A DNA stretch of 52,470 nucleotides, taken from NCBI GenBank assembly GCA_945865605.1, contig CAMBEL010000011.1:1-52470 (forward strand). The letters run 5' to 3'. Of the stretch, positions 18,187 through 26,925 are shown piece after piece (the stretch's first letter is position 1; each line of letters starts with the position of its first letter). A program made the position numbers and the translations under genes. A model generated the notes under the pieces. The model was not told the DNA's origin. It made no database searches and saw nothing but the letters and a program-made list of their open reading frames with translations. The DNA comes from Bifidobacterium breve. GTDB lineage: Bacteria > Actinomycetota > Acidimicrobiia > IMCC26256 > JAENVU01.

Positions 18187-18962
18187 TGGTCTCTGCCCAT
18201 GAAGTGATTGAGCAACGCATCGGCTTGCGCGTTGGGCAGAGTCGAACCGCCGTCAATCAATAGGTTCTGGCCGGTCACATAGGCAGACAGCGGTGATGCA
18301 AGGAATACAACGACATTCGCAACGTCTTGTGGAGTGCCGACTCGACCCAAGGGCGTTGCTTCCTCGACAACGCTCCGAAGTCCTTTTGCCGAAAGCACTC
18401 CCGCAGTAAGCGGCGTCTCAATCAGTCCTGGCGAAACGCAGTTCACGCGAATGAAAGGCGCGTACTCGAGTGCGGCGTCCATCGTTAGAGAAATCACGCC
18501 GGCTTTGGCTGCCGAGTAAGGGCCTTCAAAACGCGTCGGGCGGACACCGGAGACCGAAGCATGGTTCACGATGCTTCCACCGCGGTCACGCATCAACGGA
18601 ACGGCCGCGCGAATGCAGTTGAACGTACCGGTGAGGTTCACGCCGATGAGTCGTTGCCACTCGGCGTCTGGGTATTTATGCAGAGGCATCGCATTGCCAA
18701 CTCCCGCGTTGTTGAACAACACCGTCAGACCTCCGAGGGCGTCCGCCATCTCGCCAATCGCTTCAGAACACGCTTCGGGATCCGAAACATCGGCTTCGAT
18801 CGCGAAACCACCAATTTCGGCGGCGACTGCGCGCGCACCTTCGCCATCGATATCTAACACCGCGACCTTGGCGCCTTCTTGGGCCATGCGCCGCACTGTT
18901 GCGAGGCCAATGCCCGACGCACCACCGGTCACTATCGCCAACTCACCATCGAGCATTGCCAT
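18183..18962 (-). CDS. short-chain dehydrogenase/reductase
   Basis: 259-aa classical SDR. TGGASGIG cofactor motif at residues 12-19, Asp in VLDID suggesting NAD preference, NNAGVGNA, catalytic Ser in NHASVSGV, and Tyr/Lys in YSAAK. The C-terminus has the family's VTGQNLLIDGGSTL. Substrate unknown; this fold group includes many 3-hydroxyacyl and steroid dehydrogenases. A purine-rich GAGAGG precedes the ATG by several bases. It follows the HU gene on the same strand, separated by a strong hairpin, so it is probably a separate transcription unit. Confidence 0.92.
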   Translation of the reverse strand: MAMLDGELAIVTGGASGIGLATVRRMAQEGAKVAVLDIDGEGARAVAAEIGGFAIEADVSDPEACSEAIGEMADALGGLTVLFNNAGVGNAMPLHKYPDAEWQRLIGVNLTGTFNCIRAAVPLMRDRGGSIVNHASVSGVRPTRFEGPYSAAKAGVISLTMDAALEYAPFIRVNCVSPGLIETPLTAGVLSAKGLRSVVEEATPLGRVGTPQDVANVVVFLASPLSAYVTGQNLLIDGGSTLPNAQADALLNHFMGRDH

Positions 18963-18983
18963 ATGTGAATCCTCTCAGACGCG

Positions 18984-19009
18984 ACGGAAGGGCCCGAAGG
19001 CCCTTCCGT
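18984..19009 (-). terminator. terminator-like hairpin after the HU gene
   Basis: Perfect 11-bp stem (ACGGAAGGGCC with GGCCCTTCCGT) closed by a CGAA tetraloop, 32 bases after the HU stop and 22 bases before the SDR start. There is no run of U after the stem, so efficiency as an intrinsic terminator is uncertain. Confidence 0.75.
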
Positions 19010-19040
19010 TGAGATTGCTATCGCCCGAAGTGGGCAGGGA

Positions 19041-19322
19041 TTACTTGCTCGCTAGGACTGCATCCTTGAAGGCCTTGAGCGGTGTAATGCGGACCTTATT
19101 AGAGGCCTTGATTGTGATCGTTTCCCCTGTCGCTGGGTTGCGACCCTGGCGTTCCGGGCGGAAGACCTTGGCGAACTTGGCGAAGCCACTGATGGCGACT
19201 GGGTCACCCTTGGAAACGCTTTCGGTGACTACTTCGGTAAAGGCCGCTAAGAAGGCTGTTGCAGTCTTCTTGTCAGTCTCTGTTTTCTCGGCAAGCGCAT
19301 TGATGAGCTCGGTCCGGTTCAC
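19041..19322 (-). CDS. hup: HU-family DNA-binding protein
   Basis: 93-aa nucleoid-associated histone-like protein. The sequence NRTELINALAEKTETDKKTATAFLAAF, the SGFAKFAKVFRPERQGRNPATGE arm region and the IKASNKVRITPLKAFKDAV end match HU throughout at the usual length. It lacks the Lys/Ala-rich C-terminal tail of mycobacterial HupB. The start is GTG at 19322 with AAGGAGC 5-6 bases upstream; the longer open frame to 19487 is not protein-like. The 226-base divergent spacer to the DinG-like gene holds its promoter, which I could not place confidently. Confidence 0.96.
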   Translation of the reverse strand: MNRTELINALAEKTETDKKTATAFLAAFTEVVTESVSKGDPVAISGFAKFAKVFRPERQGRNPATGETITIKASNKVRITPLKAFKDAVLASK

Positions 19323-19548
19323 GGATGCTCCTTTTGTATGAGGACAGGACGCCGATTGGCTGTTTTGCAGCCTTGCACGTTCCGCTCCGAAAAACGTGGA
19401 TTTCCTAGGCCTTTTCTTACACGATCGTGCCAGAACGCTGTTGATCCGTGACTGGTGTGGCTGGTGTTGTGAATGTGGCTCGTGCAACTAGTGGACTGCG
19501 GAGAAACGTCGGCCCTACGGCGTACCCTCGCCGCCGGATGAGGAACCC

Positions 19549-21555
19549 ATGACTATCGCGGCTGACAACCCAGCTGACAACCAAGTGACCGCGATACCTC
19601 TGCTGAATCAATGTGTCATTGCACTTGGGGGCGACGACCGCGCAGGCCAACGCGACCTGTGCCTTGCCATTGCCGACGCGTTCGCCACGGGTCACCACCT
19701 TGCTGCAGAGGCGCCTACAGGATCAGGGAAGAGCCTCGCATATCTCGCTGCAGCTGCCGCTTCGGGGAAACGCGTTGTGGTCGCTACGGCAACTCTCACG
19801 TTGCAAGACCAACTCTGGACTAAAGACATTCCGCATCTCCAGGCGAACGGCGGCGGCAACATGACCGCAGCGCTTCTAAAGGGACGCTCGCAATACCTCT
19901 GCCTATCAAAGTTGCGCCGCGCAAAAGACGGCAGTGCTCTCTTCGATGAACGACCTGGGCCAAGTTTCGATGCAGATATAGAGCTACTTACGGAATTCGC
20001 AACTACTACCAAAACTGGTGACTTCACCGAGGTCAGCGTGGCCGACCGATCGCGCCGCGCTGCGAGTTCCACTTCACGCGAGTGTCCAGGCAGAACCAAG
20101 TGCTCCGACGGCGAAGACTGTTTTGCCGAACTCGCGCGTGACCGTGCAACTGCTGCCGATTTGCTCGTGGTTAACCACGCCCTCTATTGCGCCCACCTAG
20201 CGTCGGGAGGCAACGTTCTTCCTAAACATGATGCGGTTGTATTTGACGAAGCGCATGGCCTGGCCGATGTCGCCACCGACGCGTTCGGTCTAGACATTGC
20301 ACCGCTTGGATTGCGTCAACTCGCGGGAAGGATGGCGGCTGTCGGAGTGCCGCGCGGCGATACCGCTGCCCTCAACGCGGCCGCTGATGCGTTAGAGCGC
20401 GCGTTGGAGGGAGTTGAAGGGCGGCTCGACTCCACATCTGGTGCGCTTGCGGACGCGCTCGGTTCAGCGGCAGAACGCCTCGCGACCGCATTACCAAAAA
20501 TAGAAAGTGCGTCTGATCCTGCGGGTGCGCTAGAGACCACCCAACTGGCCACATCTCGTCTTGAAGCATTGCGGCGCGCGCAGGCTCCTATCGATGGAGA
20601 TGTCGTGTGGCAAGAACACGGTTCACTGTGTATTTCGCCGGTCTCCGTTGCCGGCGCGCTATCGAGTCGGTTGTTCACCCAAGTTCCAACGGTCTTGCTG
20701 TCCGCCACGCTTGGCTCTGGCAAAAGGTTCGCTCCGTTGACGTTGAGGCTCGGACTTGATCCGGAAGCCGATCCCGGCGTGGCTGATGCCAACGGCAAGG
20801 TTCCCCCCGACCGCGGAGATCCGACCGGCGGGGACGGGGATGGACCGAATCCAGGAACGGGTTACGTAGCGATGCGCGTTGACTCGCCGTTCGACTTTGC
20901 GGAACAATCCATGCTCTATGTGGCCAAGCACCTGCCGGAGCCGAAGGATCCAGCATGGCCCGACGCGGCGACAGATGAAGTTCGCAAGCTCGTCGAGGCC
21001 GCTGGCGGTAGAGCACTGGTTCTATGCACATCGCGCGCAGCGGTAACGCGGATCTCTGCGGGTCTGCGCGCTGCTGACGGCACGGAGACCCATCCACTAT
21101 TGGTACAGGGCGAGTCATCGAAGTCGGAACTCTTAGAGCGGTTCAGCACGGAAGAGACTTCGGTACTTGTGGCCACACGAAGTTTCTGGATGGGCGTAGA
21201 TATTCCCGGTACCGCGTGTGTTCTCGTTGTTATCGATCGCCTCCCATTCAGTCGCCCCGACGATCCGCTCTCCATCGCTCGCAGGGAAGAAGCGGAACGC
21301 GAGGGCGGAAACGGGTTTCGTGATATCGATTTGCCGGCTGCCGCGCTTGTGCTTGCACAGGGTGCAGGGCGCCTCATTCGGACGCGCACCGATCGCGGCG
21401 TGGTCGCAGTTCTGGACCGACGCCTCGCAACCGCTGGTTACAGGCAGGTGCTGCTAGACGCGCTGCCTCCTATGCGGCGAGTAGTAGACCCCGGTGTGGC
21501 GTTCGCGTTCCTAAAAGAGGTCGCCGCGGGACAGGGGGAAACTCCACTGCCATAA
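19549..21555 (+). CDS. DinG/YoaA-type ATP-dependent DNA helicase (XPD-like)
   Basis: 668-aa superfamily 2 helicase of the DinG/XPD group. Motif I EAPTGSGKS (near residue 55), motif Ia TATLTLQDQL, DEAH box (VVFDEAHGLAD), and the C-terminal helicase half with LVATRSFWMGVDIPG and QGAGRLIRTRTDRGVVAVLDRR. Cysteines in QYLCLSKLRR, ECPGRTKCSDGEDCF fit the [4Fe-4S] cluster of this family. These helicases unwind R-loops and forked or damaged DNA 5' to 3'. GAGGAA precedes the ATG. No LexA box is visible upstream, unlike Escherichia coli dinG. Confidence 0.93.
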   Translation: MTIAADNPADNQVTAIPLLNQCVIALGGDDRAGQRDLCLAIADAFATGHHLAAEAPTGSGKSLAYLAAAAASGKRVVVATATLTLQDQLWTKDIPHLQANGGGNMTAALLKGRSQYLCLSKLRRAKDGSALFDERPGPSFDADIELLTEFATTTKTGDFTEVSVADRSRRAASSTSRECPGRTKCSDGEDCFAELARDRATAADLLVVNHALYCAHLASGGNVLPKHDAVVFDEAHGLADVATDAFGLDIAPLGLRQLAGRMAAVGVPRGDTAALNAAADALERALEGVEGRLDSTSGALADALGSAAERLATALPKIESASDPAGALETTQLATSRLEALRRAQAPIDGDVVWQEHGSLCISPVSVAGALSSRLFTQVPTVLLSATLGSGKRFAPLTLRLGLDPEADPGVADANGKVPPDRGDPTGGDGDGPNPGTGYVAMRVDSPFDFAEQSMLYVAKHLPEPKDPAWPDAATDEVRKLVEAAGGRALVLCTSRAAVTRISAGLRAADGTETHPLLVQGESSKSELLERFSTEETSVLVATRSFWMGVDIPGTACVLVVIDRLPFSRPDDPLSIARREEAEREGGNGFRDIDLPAAALVLAQGAGRLIRTRTDRGVVAVLDRRLATAGYRQVLLDALPPMRRVVDPGVAFAFLKEVAAGQGETPLP

Positions 21556-21573
21556 CCCACCCACCATCCATTG

Positions 21574-21640
21574 GGGCGCCTTTGCGTCGAGCGCGCCGCC
21601 ACGGTGCATTCTGCGACAAACGCTCGCAATGTCTAGGTGG
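21574..21640. repeat. dispersed intergenic palindrome, copy B
   Basis: Lies between the converging DinG-like and MaoC genes. The right arm GGTGCATTCTGCGACAAACG is the best-conserved arm of the family; the left arm GGGCGCCTTTGCGTCGAGCG is partly decayed. The right flank (AATGTCTAGGTGG) matches that of copy A. Confidence 0.7.
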
Positions 21641-21660
21641 CCAACTGAACCCGTCCCCCG

Positions 21661-22113
21661 TCAAGCGAGGAAGCGCGACACCGTGTCTACAACTGCGGCA
21701 GGTTTCGCGGAGCCTTCAAGTTCGATTGTCAACCGAATCACGGCTTGCGCCCCTCCTGGTACTTCAGTCACCGACACGATCTCACCAGACGCGCGCACGC
21801 GGGAACCGGCTATCACCGGCGCAATGAAGCGCGCCTTGTCTATTCCGTAGTTGATGCCCATCGAGATCCCACCGACATGCACAAGTTCACCGAGGAACGG
21901 CGCGCACAACGACAATGTGAGGTAACCGTGCGCGATCGTGTTGCCGAATGGACCGGCCTTCGCCTTCTCTATATCGACATGGATCCATTGATTGTCGCCC
22001 GTGGCTTCGGCGAACCCATTGATGCGTTCTTGACTGAGCGTTGTCCACTCCGTCGTGCCGGTCGATGTGCCTGCGGCGCCGAGCAGTTCCTGAATTGATG
22101 CGAAAGAAATCAT
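21661..22113 (-). CDS. MaoC-like (R)-specific enoyl-CoA hydratase family protein
   Basis: 150-aa single hot-dog domain protein. Hydratase-2 motif region is clear: [35 protein letters not shown], with the catalytic Asp (GDNQWIH) and His (IHVD) of MaoC-type hydratases. Probably hydrates enoyl-CoA thioesters or acts as a side-chain dehydratase in lipid or steroid metabolism. It ends next to palindrome copy B and diverges from the DUF3097 gene across a 107-base spacer. Confidence 0.92.
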   Translation of the reverse strand: [150 protein letters not shown]

Positions 22114-22220
22114 GGGAGGGTTCTAGCACTCCGCGCATAGTGCCCGCCACGCCGATCATGCGATGCGCAGCCAGGTCACCATCCCCCGCCCTCAACGATT
22201 GCGCACATAGGTTGCATTCG

Positions 22221-23099
22221 ATGTTTCATCGACATCCAGGCGGAATTCTTGGTGGGCCTGTCGATCCTGCGGAACGCATCGCAGCTTCGCTTCCCGCCGT
22301 CGAGGCTGTTGTTGGCTTGCGCATTCTCCATCGCTCTAGCGGGTTTGTAGGCAACTTGGTTTCGTTCGATGATGGACTCGTTATTCTGCGCGGAATCACT
22401 GGCGACGAGCGGTCGTGGAAGTATGGGCACGGAACCTTTGCGGTGGACGGTCGCGCGGTGCGCTTGATCCCGAACGCGTCCAAGTCGCATGAAGGAGAAG
22501 CGGCCGACGCGGGCCCGGACCTGCGTGGAGGCACGCTTAGCGACGCGCGCACTGCGTCCGGGAGCCGCGCGGTTCAAGGTGCAACAGCGCGCGTTGCGCG
22601 TGACAGTCGCATCTGGGTGGAGGGCGTCCACGACGCGGAACTAATTGAAAAGGTATGGGGCGACGACCTGCGCGTAGAGGGGGTGGTTGTCGAGCGCCTA
22701 GACGGGATTGACGAGTTGAGTGATGCTGTTGCTGCTTTCGGCCCGGGGCCTGGCCGTCGGCTTGGAATTCTTGTAGATCACTTGGTTCCCGGTAGCAAGG
22801 AGTCGCGCATCGCCGCGTCGATTGCCGACCCAAACGTGCTCGTGACCGGAACACCGTACGTCGATGTATGGGCTGCAGTTCGGCCAAAGAGTGTTGGTAT
22901 TCCCGCGTGGCCCGATATACCTATGGGCAGGTCATGGAAAGAAGGAGTGTGTGCGCAACTAGGCGTGGGAGACCCAAAGGAATTCTGGCGAGTCGTGCTC
23001 GGATCGGTAAATAATTGGGGAGACCTCGAACAACCGCTTGTCGAAGCGGTTGAGCGTTTGGTGGACTTCGTGACCGGTTCTCCTACGATGGACGAATGA
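22221..23099 (+). CDS. DUF3097 family protein
   Basis: 292-aa conserved actinobacterial protein of unknown function. The N-terminal half has a small beta-rich region ('VGLRILHRSSGFVGNLVSFDDGLVILRG'). The second half carries the family core SRIWVEGVHDAELIEKVWGDDLR, EGVVVERLDGIDEL and 'FGPGPGRRLGILVDHLVPGSKESRIA'. VEG-HDAE and LVDH resemble TOPRIM-type acidic motifs such as those in RNase M5, suggesting a nucleic-acid phosphotransfer role; this is inference. The open frame extends 60 codons upstream but that stretch is a shadow of the divergent gene; the ATG at 22221 is where homology begins. The stop overlaps the next ATG (ATGA). Confidence 0.88.
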   Translation: MFHRHPGGILGGPVDPAERIAASLPAVEAVVGLRILHRSSGFVGNLVSFDDGLVILRGITGDERSWKYGHGTFAVDGRAVRLIPNASKSHEGEAADAGPDLRGGTLSDARTASGSRAVQGATARVARDSRIWVEGVHDAELIEKVWGDDLRVEGVVVERLDGIDELSDAVAAFGPGPGRRLGILVDHLVPGSKESRIAASIADPNVLVTGTPYVDVWAAVRPKSVGIPAWPDIPMGRSWKEGVCAQLGVGDPKEFWRVVLGSVNNWGDLEQPLVEAVERLVDFVTGSPTMDE

Positions 23100-23512
23100 C
23101 AGATACCAGCCCTTCGCAAAACCAAGAAGCCTCTGCGAACATCCAACCGGTCGGATGGTTGCGCGGAGTCATTGTCGACGCCGTCGACCCCGAACGCCTC
23201 GCCACGTTTTGGCGTCTGTTGCTCGGGGTGGGCGTCGCCGAACAAGTCCCAGGGTGGCTCGAGTTGTGGCCTGGTCAGCGCGGATCGTTGATGGCATTCC
23301 AGCCAATCGACTCTGCGGACCATGTGCCAACGCGAATCCGAATCGACGTGGAGATCGAGGATCTCGATGTCGCCACAGACCAGGTCGTAGCGCTCGGCGG
23401 CAGCCTCGTACGGATCGTGCGATTCCGGCCCGGCGAGGAGCACCGCGTCATGGCCGATCCCGAAGGCAACGAGTTCAACTTGGTGCATCCATTCCCGCCG
23501 GAACATGGGTAG
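23096..23512 (+). CDS. VOC-superfamily (glyoxalase-like) protein
   Basis: 138-aa protein with the two-repeat vicinal-oxygen-chelate fold: GVIVDAVDPERLATFWRLLLGV opens the first beta-alpha-beta unit and HRVMADPEGNEFNLVHP closes the second. The glyoxalase-like domain of this actinobacterial type often keeps only part of the metal site; here His in DHVPTRIRIDVEI and Glu in GNEFNLV are candidates. Role unknown, with options including dioxygenase, isomerase and drug-binding protein. It overlaps DUF3097 by 4 bp and shares one base with the next start (TAGTG), so the three are probably translated from one mRNA. Confidence 0.9.
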   Translation: MTDTSPSQNQEASANIQPVGWLRGVIVDAVDPERLATFWRLLLGVGVAEQVPGWLELWPGQRGSLMAFQPIDSADHVPTRIRIDVEIEDLDVATDQVVALGGSLVRIVRFRPGEEHRVMADPEGNEFNLVHPFPPEHG

Positions 23513-24528
23513 TGAGCCGCCAGCAGCACATCCCCCCCGATCGGGTCGAGCCCTTCCTGCGGGCTGCACTCGGCAGCGTGTCCGTTGGCAGCGGCCCGAG
23601 CGACCTCGCGCTCGACCTGCTCGACCGGCTGGCCCGAGTGGCCTTTCACGCGGATCTCGACGTCAAATCCCTCACACCGCTCGATCCGGCGGCTACCGCA
23701 GAGGCGCTACCCTGGCATCCAGCGCGCGCACGTCTCGTGCAGTTGATGGTCGTACTGGAACTCCTCGATCACCCCACAAGACCCGAAGTCGTCGCCCAGG
23801 TCCAGCGTTATGCCAACGCCCTCGATGTCAAGGACCCGATGGTCAATGTTGGCCGAAGGCTCGCAAACGACCATCTCGCGACAATGTATGCCGACATCAT
23901 GCGCAACAGCTACTACACGGCCGAACTCCGCCACGAGCTGTTCCACGGCCACTTCTGGGAGATGCTGCGTTCCAAACTCGCCTACACCGCGATCCGCGGG
24001 GACCAGAAGATCGCGACCAAGTGGCAGTCACTCGGTGACCATCCGGAGGGAACCCTCGGTCGCATGACCTATGAGTTCTACCGGACGCATAACTTTCCGT
24101 TGCCCGGGGAACGCCACGGCATCGGCGAAATCGGTGCCCACCACGACTTCGTGCACATCCTCGCGGACTATCCAACCGATCCAGAAGGCGAAATCGACGT
24201 CTTCGCATTCATCGACACCTCGTCCGACGACCCCAAGGCCTTCTCCCAACTGGTCCTAACACTCGGTCTTTTCCAGAACGCGTCGATTCACCATGTCGCT
24301 GGCAAGAAGGTCACAATCGCTCGCGCCGACACGCTCGCCGATCCTGGGGCCACCACGCGCTTCGCCGATGCGCTCCAACGAGGTACCAGATGCACCGTCG
24401 ACGTGCTCGGTGGTATCGATCACTTCGCACTCGCCGGCGAACCGGTAGACGCGCTTCGCGAACGCTTCTCGATCGCGCCGAAGGCGGATCTCACGAGTCC
24501 TGGCGCGCTCGACCGCTTCGGAACTTAG
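23512..24528 (+). CDS. Coq4-like protein with N-terminal helical domain
   Basis: 338 aa. Residues 140-260 contain the COQ4 hallmark HDxxHx11E (H211, D212, H215, E227), preceded by a GTLGRMTYEFYRTHNF segment like the COQ4 'GTLG..Y..F' motif. COQ4 binds a metal through this motif and takes part in ubiquinone synthesis (C1 decarboxylation/hydroxylation). Residues 1-110 are a TerB-like helical region. Most actinobacteria make menaquinone, not ubiquinone, so the substrate here is likely a different lipid-like or polyketide molecule. The start is GTG at 23512; the longer open frame to 23155 is a shadow of the VOC gene. The 3' end overlaps the converging MFS gene by 38 bp. GC is higher than in the flanks. 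Confidence 0.72.
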   Translation: MSRQQHIPPDRVEPFLRAALGSVSVGSGPSDLALDLLDRLARVAFHADLDVKSLTPLDPAATAEALPWHPARARLVQLMVVLELLDHPTRPEVVAQVQRYANALDVKDPMVNVGRRLANDHLATMYADIMRNSYYTAELRHELFHGHFWEMLRSKLAYTAIRGDQKIATKWQSLGDHPEGTLGRMTYEFYRTHNFPLPGERHGIGEIGAHHDFVHILADYPTDPEGEIDVFAFIDTSSDDPKAFSQLVLTLGLFQNASIHHVAGKKVTIARADTLADPGATTRFADALQRGTRCTVDVLGGIDHFALAGEPVDALRERFSIAPKADLTSPGALDRFGT

Positions 24529-25927
24529 GGACTAAGAGGGCCGGGATGATCCCCGCCAGCGCGACGAAGACAACCAACAACATGGTCGGACCGAGCGCGG
24601 CGACGAAGTTTTCCGAGGCGGTGCCCGTGCCATCTCTGTACACCGAGATGAAGAGGGCCTCAGCGATGGCAAGGCCGACCAAGCTCCCGAGTTGTCGTAT
24701 CCCGTTGATCAGCCCCGAGGCGATGCCCGACTTCTGGGCCGGCAACGCTTCCATACCCACAACGTCGGACACGTTGTAAATCAGGCCTTGACCGCACCCA
24801 GAGAGAAGAAGCCCTGCAGCAATCAGCAATGGCGCTGCGGTGAGTCCAAGATTCGCTAACACGAGGAACGACGCCGCGACGAGCAGCAGACCGATCACCA
24901 TTAGGAGGCCCGACCAGACCCGTTCGACCAGGTACCCAGCAGCGGGGGACACCAGGATCAACGGGACCGTCAACGCGAGGAAGATGAGGCCAACCATCCC
25001 CGGATCAAGATCGAGCACCCGCTGGAGATAAAGGGACACGAAGAAAGTCATGGTTGCGAACGCGAAGTTTCCGATGAACGCGACGGTCGCTGCTCCCCGG
25101 AAGGCGCTCATCCGCAGTACCTCGGGATCGACCAAGGGGTCAGCGGAGTTGCGATCGACACGCCAGAAAGCGACGAGCAGCACTGCTCCTGCGACGAGAG
25201 CCACGAGCACCGATGTTGCCGTCCAACCCCATTGCGGTCCTTGGATGAGCCCGAACGCCGCGAGTGCGAGGCCGGCCGTGAGCAGGCCGACCGAGGCCAG
25301 CGGGAGATCACGGAATCGCCCTACGCCCCTCGCACTTTCGCGGATGAACACGCATGTGAGAACCAGTGCAACGAGCGCGCCCAAAGTGGTCAGTACGAAG
25401 AACGCTCGCCAGTCAAGCTTCAGCGCGACGGCTCCTGCAAGGAATGGCCCCAAGGCGGATCCGACTGCGCCGATGGCAGCCCAGATACCAATCGCGCGTC
25501 CCCTCTTTTCGGCCGGAAGGGCATCGCTCACAATCGCGAGACCCGTTGCCGTCAGTGCGGCAACAGCGAGGCCCACCATTGATCGAGCCGCGACCAGAAC
25601 CCCGATGTCGCGCGCAAACACCGCGGTCACCGATCCGATGACGAACATCGCGAGTCCGATCATCGTCAGTCGCCGATGCCCCACCGCGTCGGCAAGTCTG
25701 CCCGCCCCCACAAGCGGAGCGACGAGCATCAGGAAGTAGGCGTTCGTCATCCAGACGAGCCCACTCGTCCCGGCGCCGAGGTCTTCACCGATCTTCGGCA
25801 GGAGCACCGAGACGCCCAAGTAGTCGACACAGACGACGAGGTTTACGAGCGCCATGATCGCGACGACGCCCCACCCTTGGTTCGAGCCCCCTGTCTCTCG
25901 TCCGAGGCGACCAATCCGGTGGAGCAT
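24491..25927 (-). CDS. MFS drug-efflux-type transporter, 14-helix (DHA2-like)
   Basis: 478-aa integral membrane antiporter. Motif A GRLADAVGHRRLTMIG follows helix 2, the drug:proton motif C appears as AAIGAVGSALGPFLAG in helix 5, and 'LVVCVDYLGVSVLLPKIGEDL' in helix 1 has the DHA2 motif D1 with its membrane Asp. About fourteen hydrophobic spans can be counted. The start at 25927 shares a base with the upstream stop (TGATG); a longer frame to 26035 lies inside that gene. Base composition is markedly GC-rich (44 of 60 bases in 25261-25320). It overlaps the converging Coq4-like gene by 38 bp. Probably exports a hydrophobic compound. Confidence 0.93.
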   Translation of the reverse strand: MLHRIGRLGRETGGSNQGWGVVAIMALVNLVVCVDYLGVSVLLPKIGEDLGAGTSGLVWMTNAYFLMLVAPLVGAGRLADAVGHRRLTMIGLAMFVIGSVTAVFARDIGVLVAARSMVGLAVAALTATGLAIVSDALPAEKRGRAIGIWAAIGAVGSALGPFLAGAVALKLDWRAFFVLTTLGALVALVLTCVFIRESARGVGRFRDLPLASVGLLTAGLALAAFGLIQGPQWGWTATSVLVALVAGAVLLVAFWRVDRNSADPLVDPEVLRMSAFRGAATVAFIGNFAFATMTFFVSLYLQRVLDLDPGMVGLIFLALTVPLILVSPAAGYLVERVWSGLLMVIGLLLVAASFLVLANLGLTAAPLLIAAGLLLSGCGQGLIYNVSDVVGMEALPAQKSGIASGLINGIRQLGSLVGLAIAEALFISVYRDGTGTASENFVAALGPTMLLVVFVALAGIIPALLVPKFRSGRARQDS

Positions 25928-26925
25928 CACGCGTCCTTCGCGGAAGCGACCGAGTCGACTAACCCGAGCGCCGTCGCGGCCCTCGCCTGGACAGCCAACG
26001 GGAGTGCGCCCCGGCCGAGATGCAGGCTGAGCCACTCCCCGAGTACGTCGTCGTAAAAGCCGTGCTGTTGCACGCCGCCCGAGTCGGCCAGACCCGAGAG
26101 GACCGCCCTAGCTGGTTCGCCTATCGGTTCGCCGTCGGCGCTCGGCGAAGCAAACGGCACCGACCAGAAGTCGGAGGTCTGCATGGCGGGATTGCCGCCG
26201 GGGATCGTGCCCGGGCCGTCCGGTGCGCACACCGAGATCCGCGCCTCACCCGGATGTCGCGAGTTGCACAGTGTGATTGCGAGGGAGTTCTGCCGACGTG
26301 CGAGTTCGGTGCCGAGGAGTGCGATCGCGGGAGTGCGAGCAAGCAACTGCATGTGCACAAGAGCTAAAACAGCGTGCAACGCAGCTTCTTCTGCGTGGCC
26401 GGCTCCAGGGCCGGTCCAGCAGAGACCGTGCACGAGCGAGGGCGCGAGCAGCGCGAAGTGCTCGGACCGGTACCGTTCATTGACGACGCGCGCCGCCGGG
26501 TCGTCACCATTTCCGGCTGGACCGACGACTCGTCCTGGCGTGATCGGACTGCCGTACCGGACGCTCGAGACTGGGCCCGTTCCCGCCACGAAGTGTTCCA
26601 GGGCAGGCTCGCCCGCGGTTCCGACCAACGCGGCAAGTCCAGCTCGCACGCCGGCATCGGGGATCCGATCGGAGAGCGATTCGAAGTGCGACCATGCGCG
26701 CTCTAGGCCTTTGGAATCTGCGCCGTGGTGCGCCGCTAGGAACGCCCCTAGGAGCGCGCGGACCTGCGCGTCGCCGGGTGGAGGCCCCGGCGCTGGTCGC
26801 ATCGCTGTTCCTTGGGGGTATATACCAGGCTCACCAAACAAGGTACCTGAGGTGAACAGCGAGATGTCTCGGGGCACTCGCGGCGGCGCACTGAGTGCCG
26901 ACTCGAGGCGTTCGTCAGGGTTCAC
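25927..26925 (-). CDS. conserved protein of unknown function
   Basis: About 332 aa, soluble, Ala/Gly/Pro rich; I do not recognise the family. Stretches that look conserved rather than random are SLFTSGTLFGEPGIYPQG near the start, RVVNERYRSEHFALLAP, GPGAGHAEEAALHAVLALVHMQLLA, LARRQNSLAITLCNSRHPG and APDGPGTIPGGNPAMQTSDFW. His and Glu residues in the middle could bind metal but no known motif fits. The start is uncertain: GTG at 26925 begins the protein-like part; an in-frame ATG at 27042 would add an Arg-rich stretch overlapping nrdJ. Strongly GC-rich (41 of 60 bases in 26701-26760). Coupled by TGATG to the MFS gene, so it may work with the exporter. Confidence 0.7.
   Translation of the reverse strand: MNPDERLESALSAPPRVPRDISLFTSGTLFGEPGIYPQGTAMRPAPGPPPGDAQVRALLGAFLAAHHGADSKGLERAWSHFESLSDRIPDAGVRAGLAALVGTAGEPALEHFVAGTGPVSSVRYGSPITPGRVVGPAGNGDDPAARVVNERYRSEHFALLAPSLVHGLCWTGPGAGHAEEAALHAVLALVHMQLLARTPAIALLGTELARRQNSLAITLCNSRHPGEARISVCAPDGPGTIPGGNPAMQTSDFWSVPFASPSADGEPIGEPARAVLSGLADSGGVQQHGFYDDVLGEWLSLHLGRGALPLAVQARAATALGLVDSVASAKDA

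Noticed and set aside
19323-19548. LexA box in the HU/DinG-like divergent spacer
   Set aside because: No CGAAC-N4-GTTCG-type sequence is present, so SOS control of the DinG-like helicase is not supported here.
22041-22220. Upstream extension of the DUF3097 frame
   Set aside because: Lies opposite the start of MaoC and its promoter spacer; homology starts at the ATG at 22221.
23155-23511. Upstream extension of the Coq4-like frame
   Set aside because: Overlaps the VOC gene in another frame and is Arg-rich without structure; the GTG at 23512 is coupled to the VOC stop.
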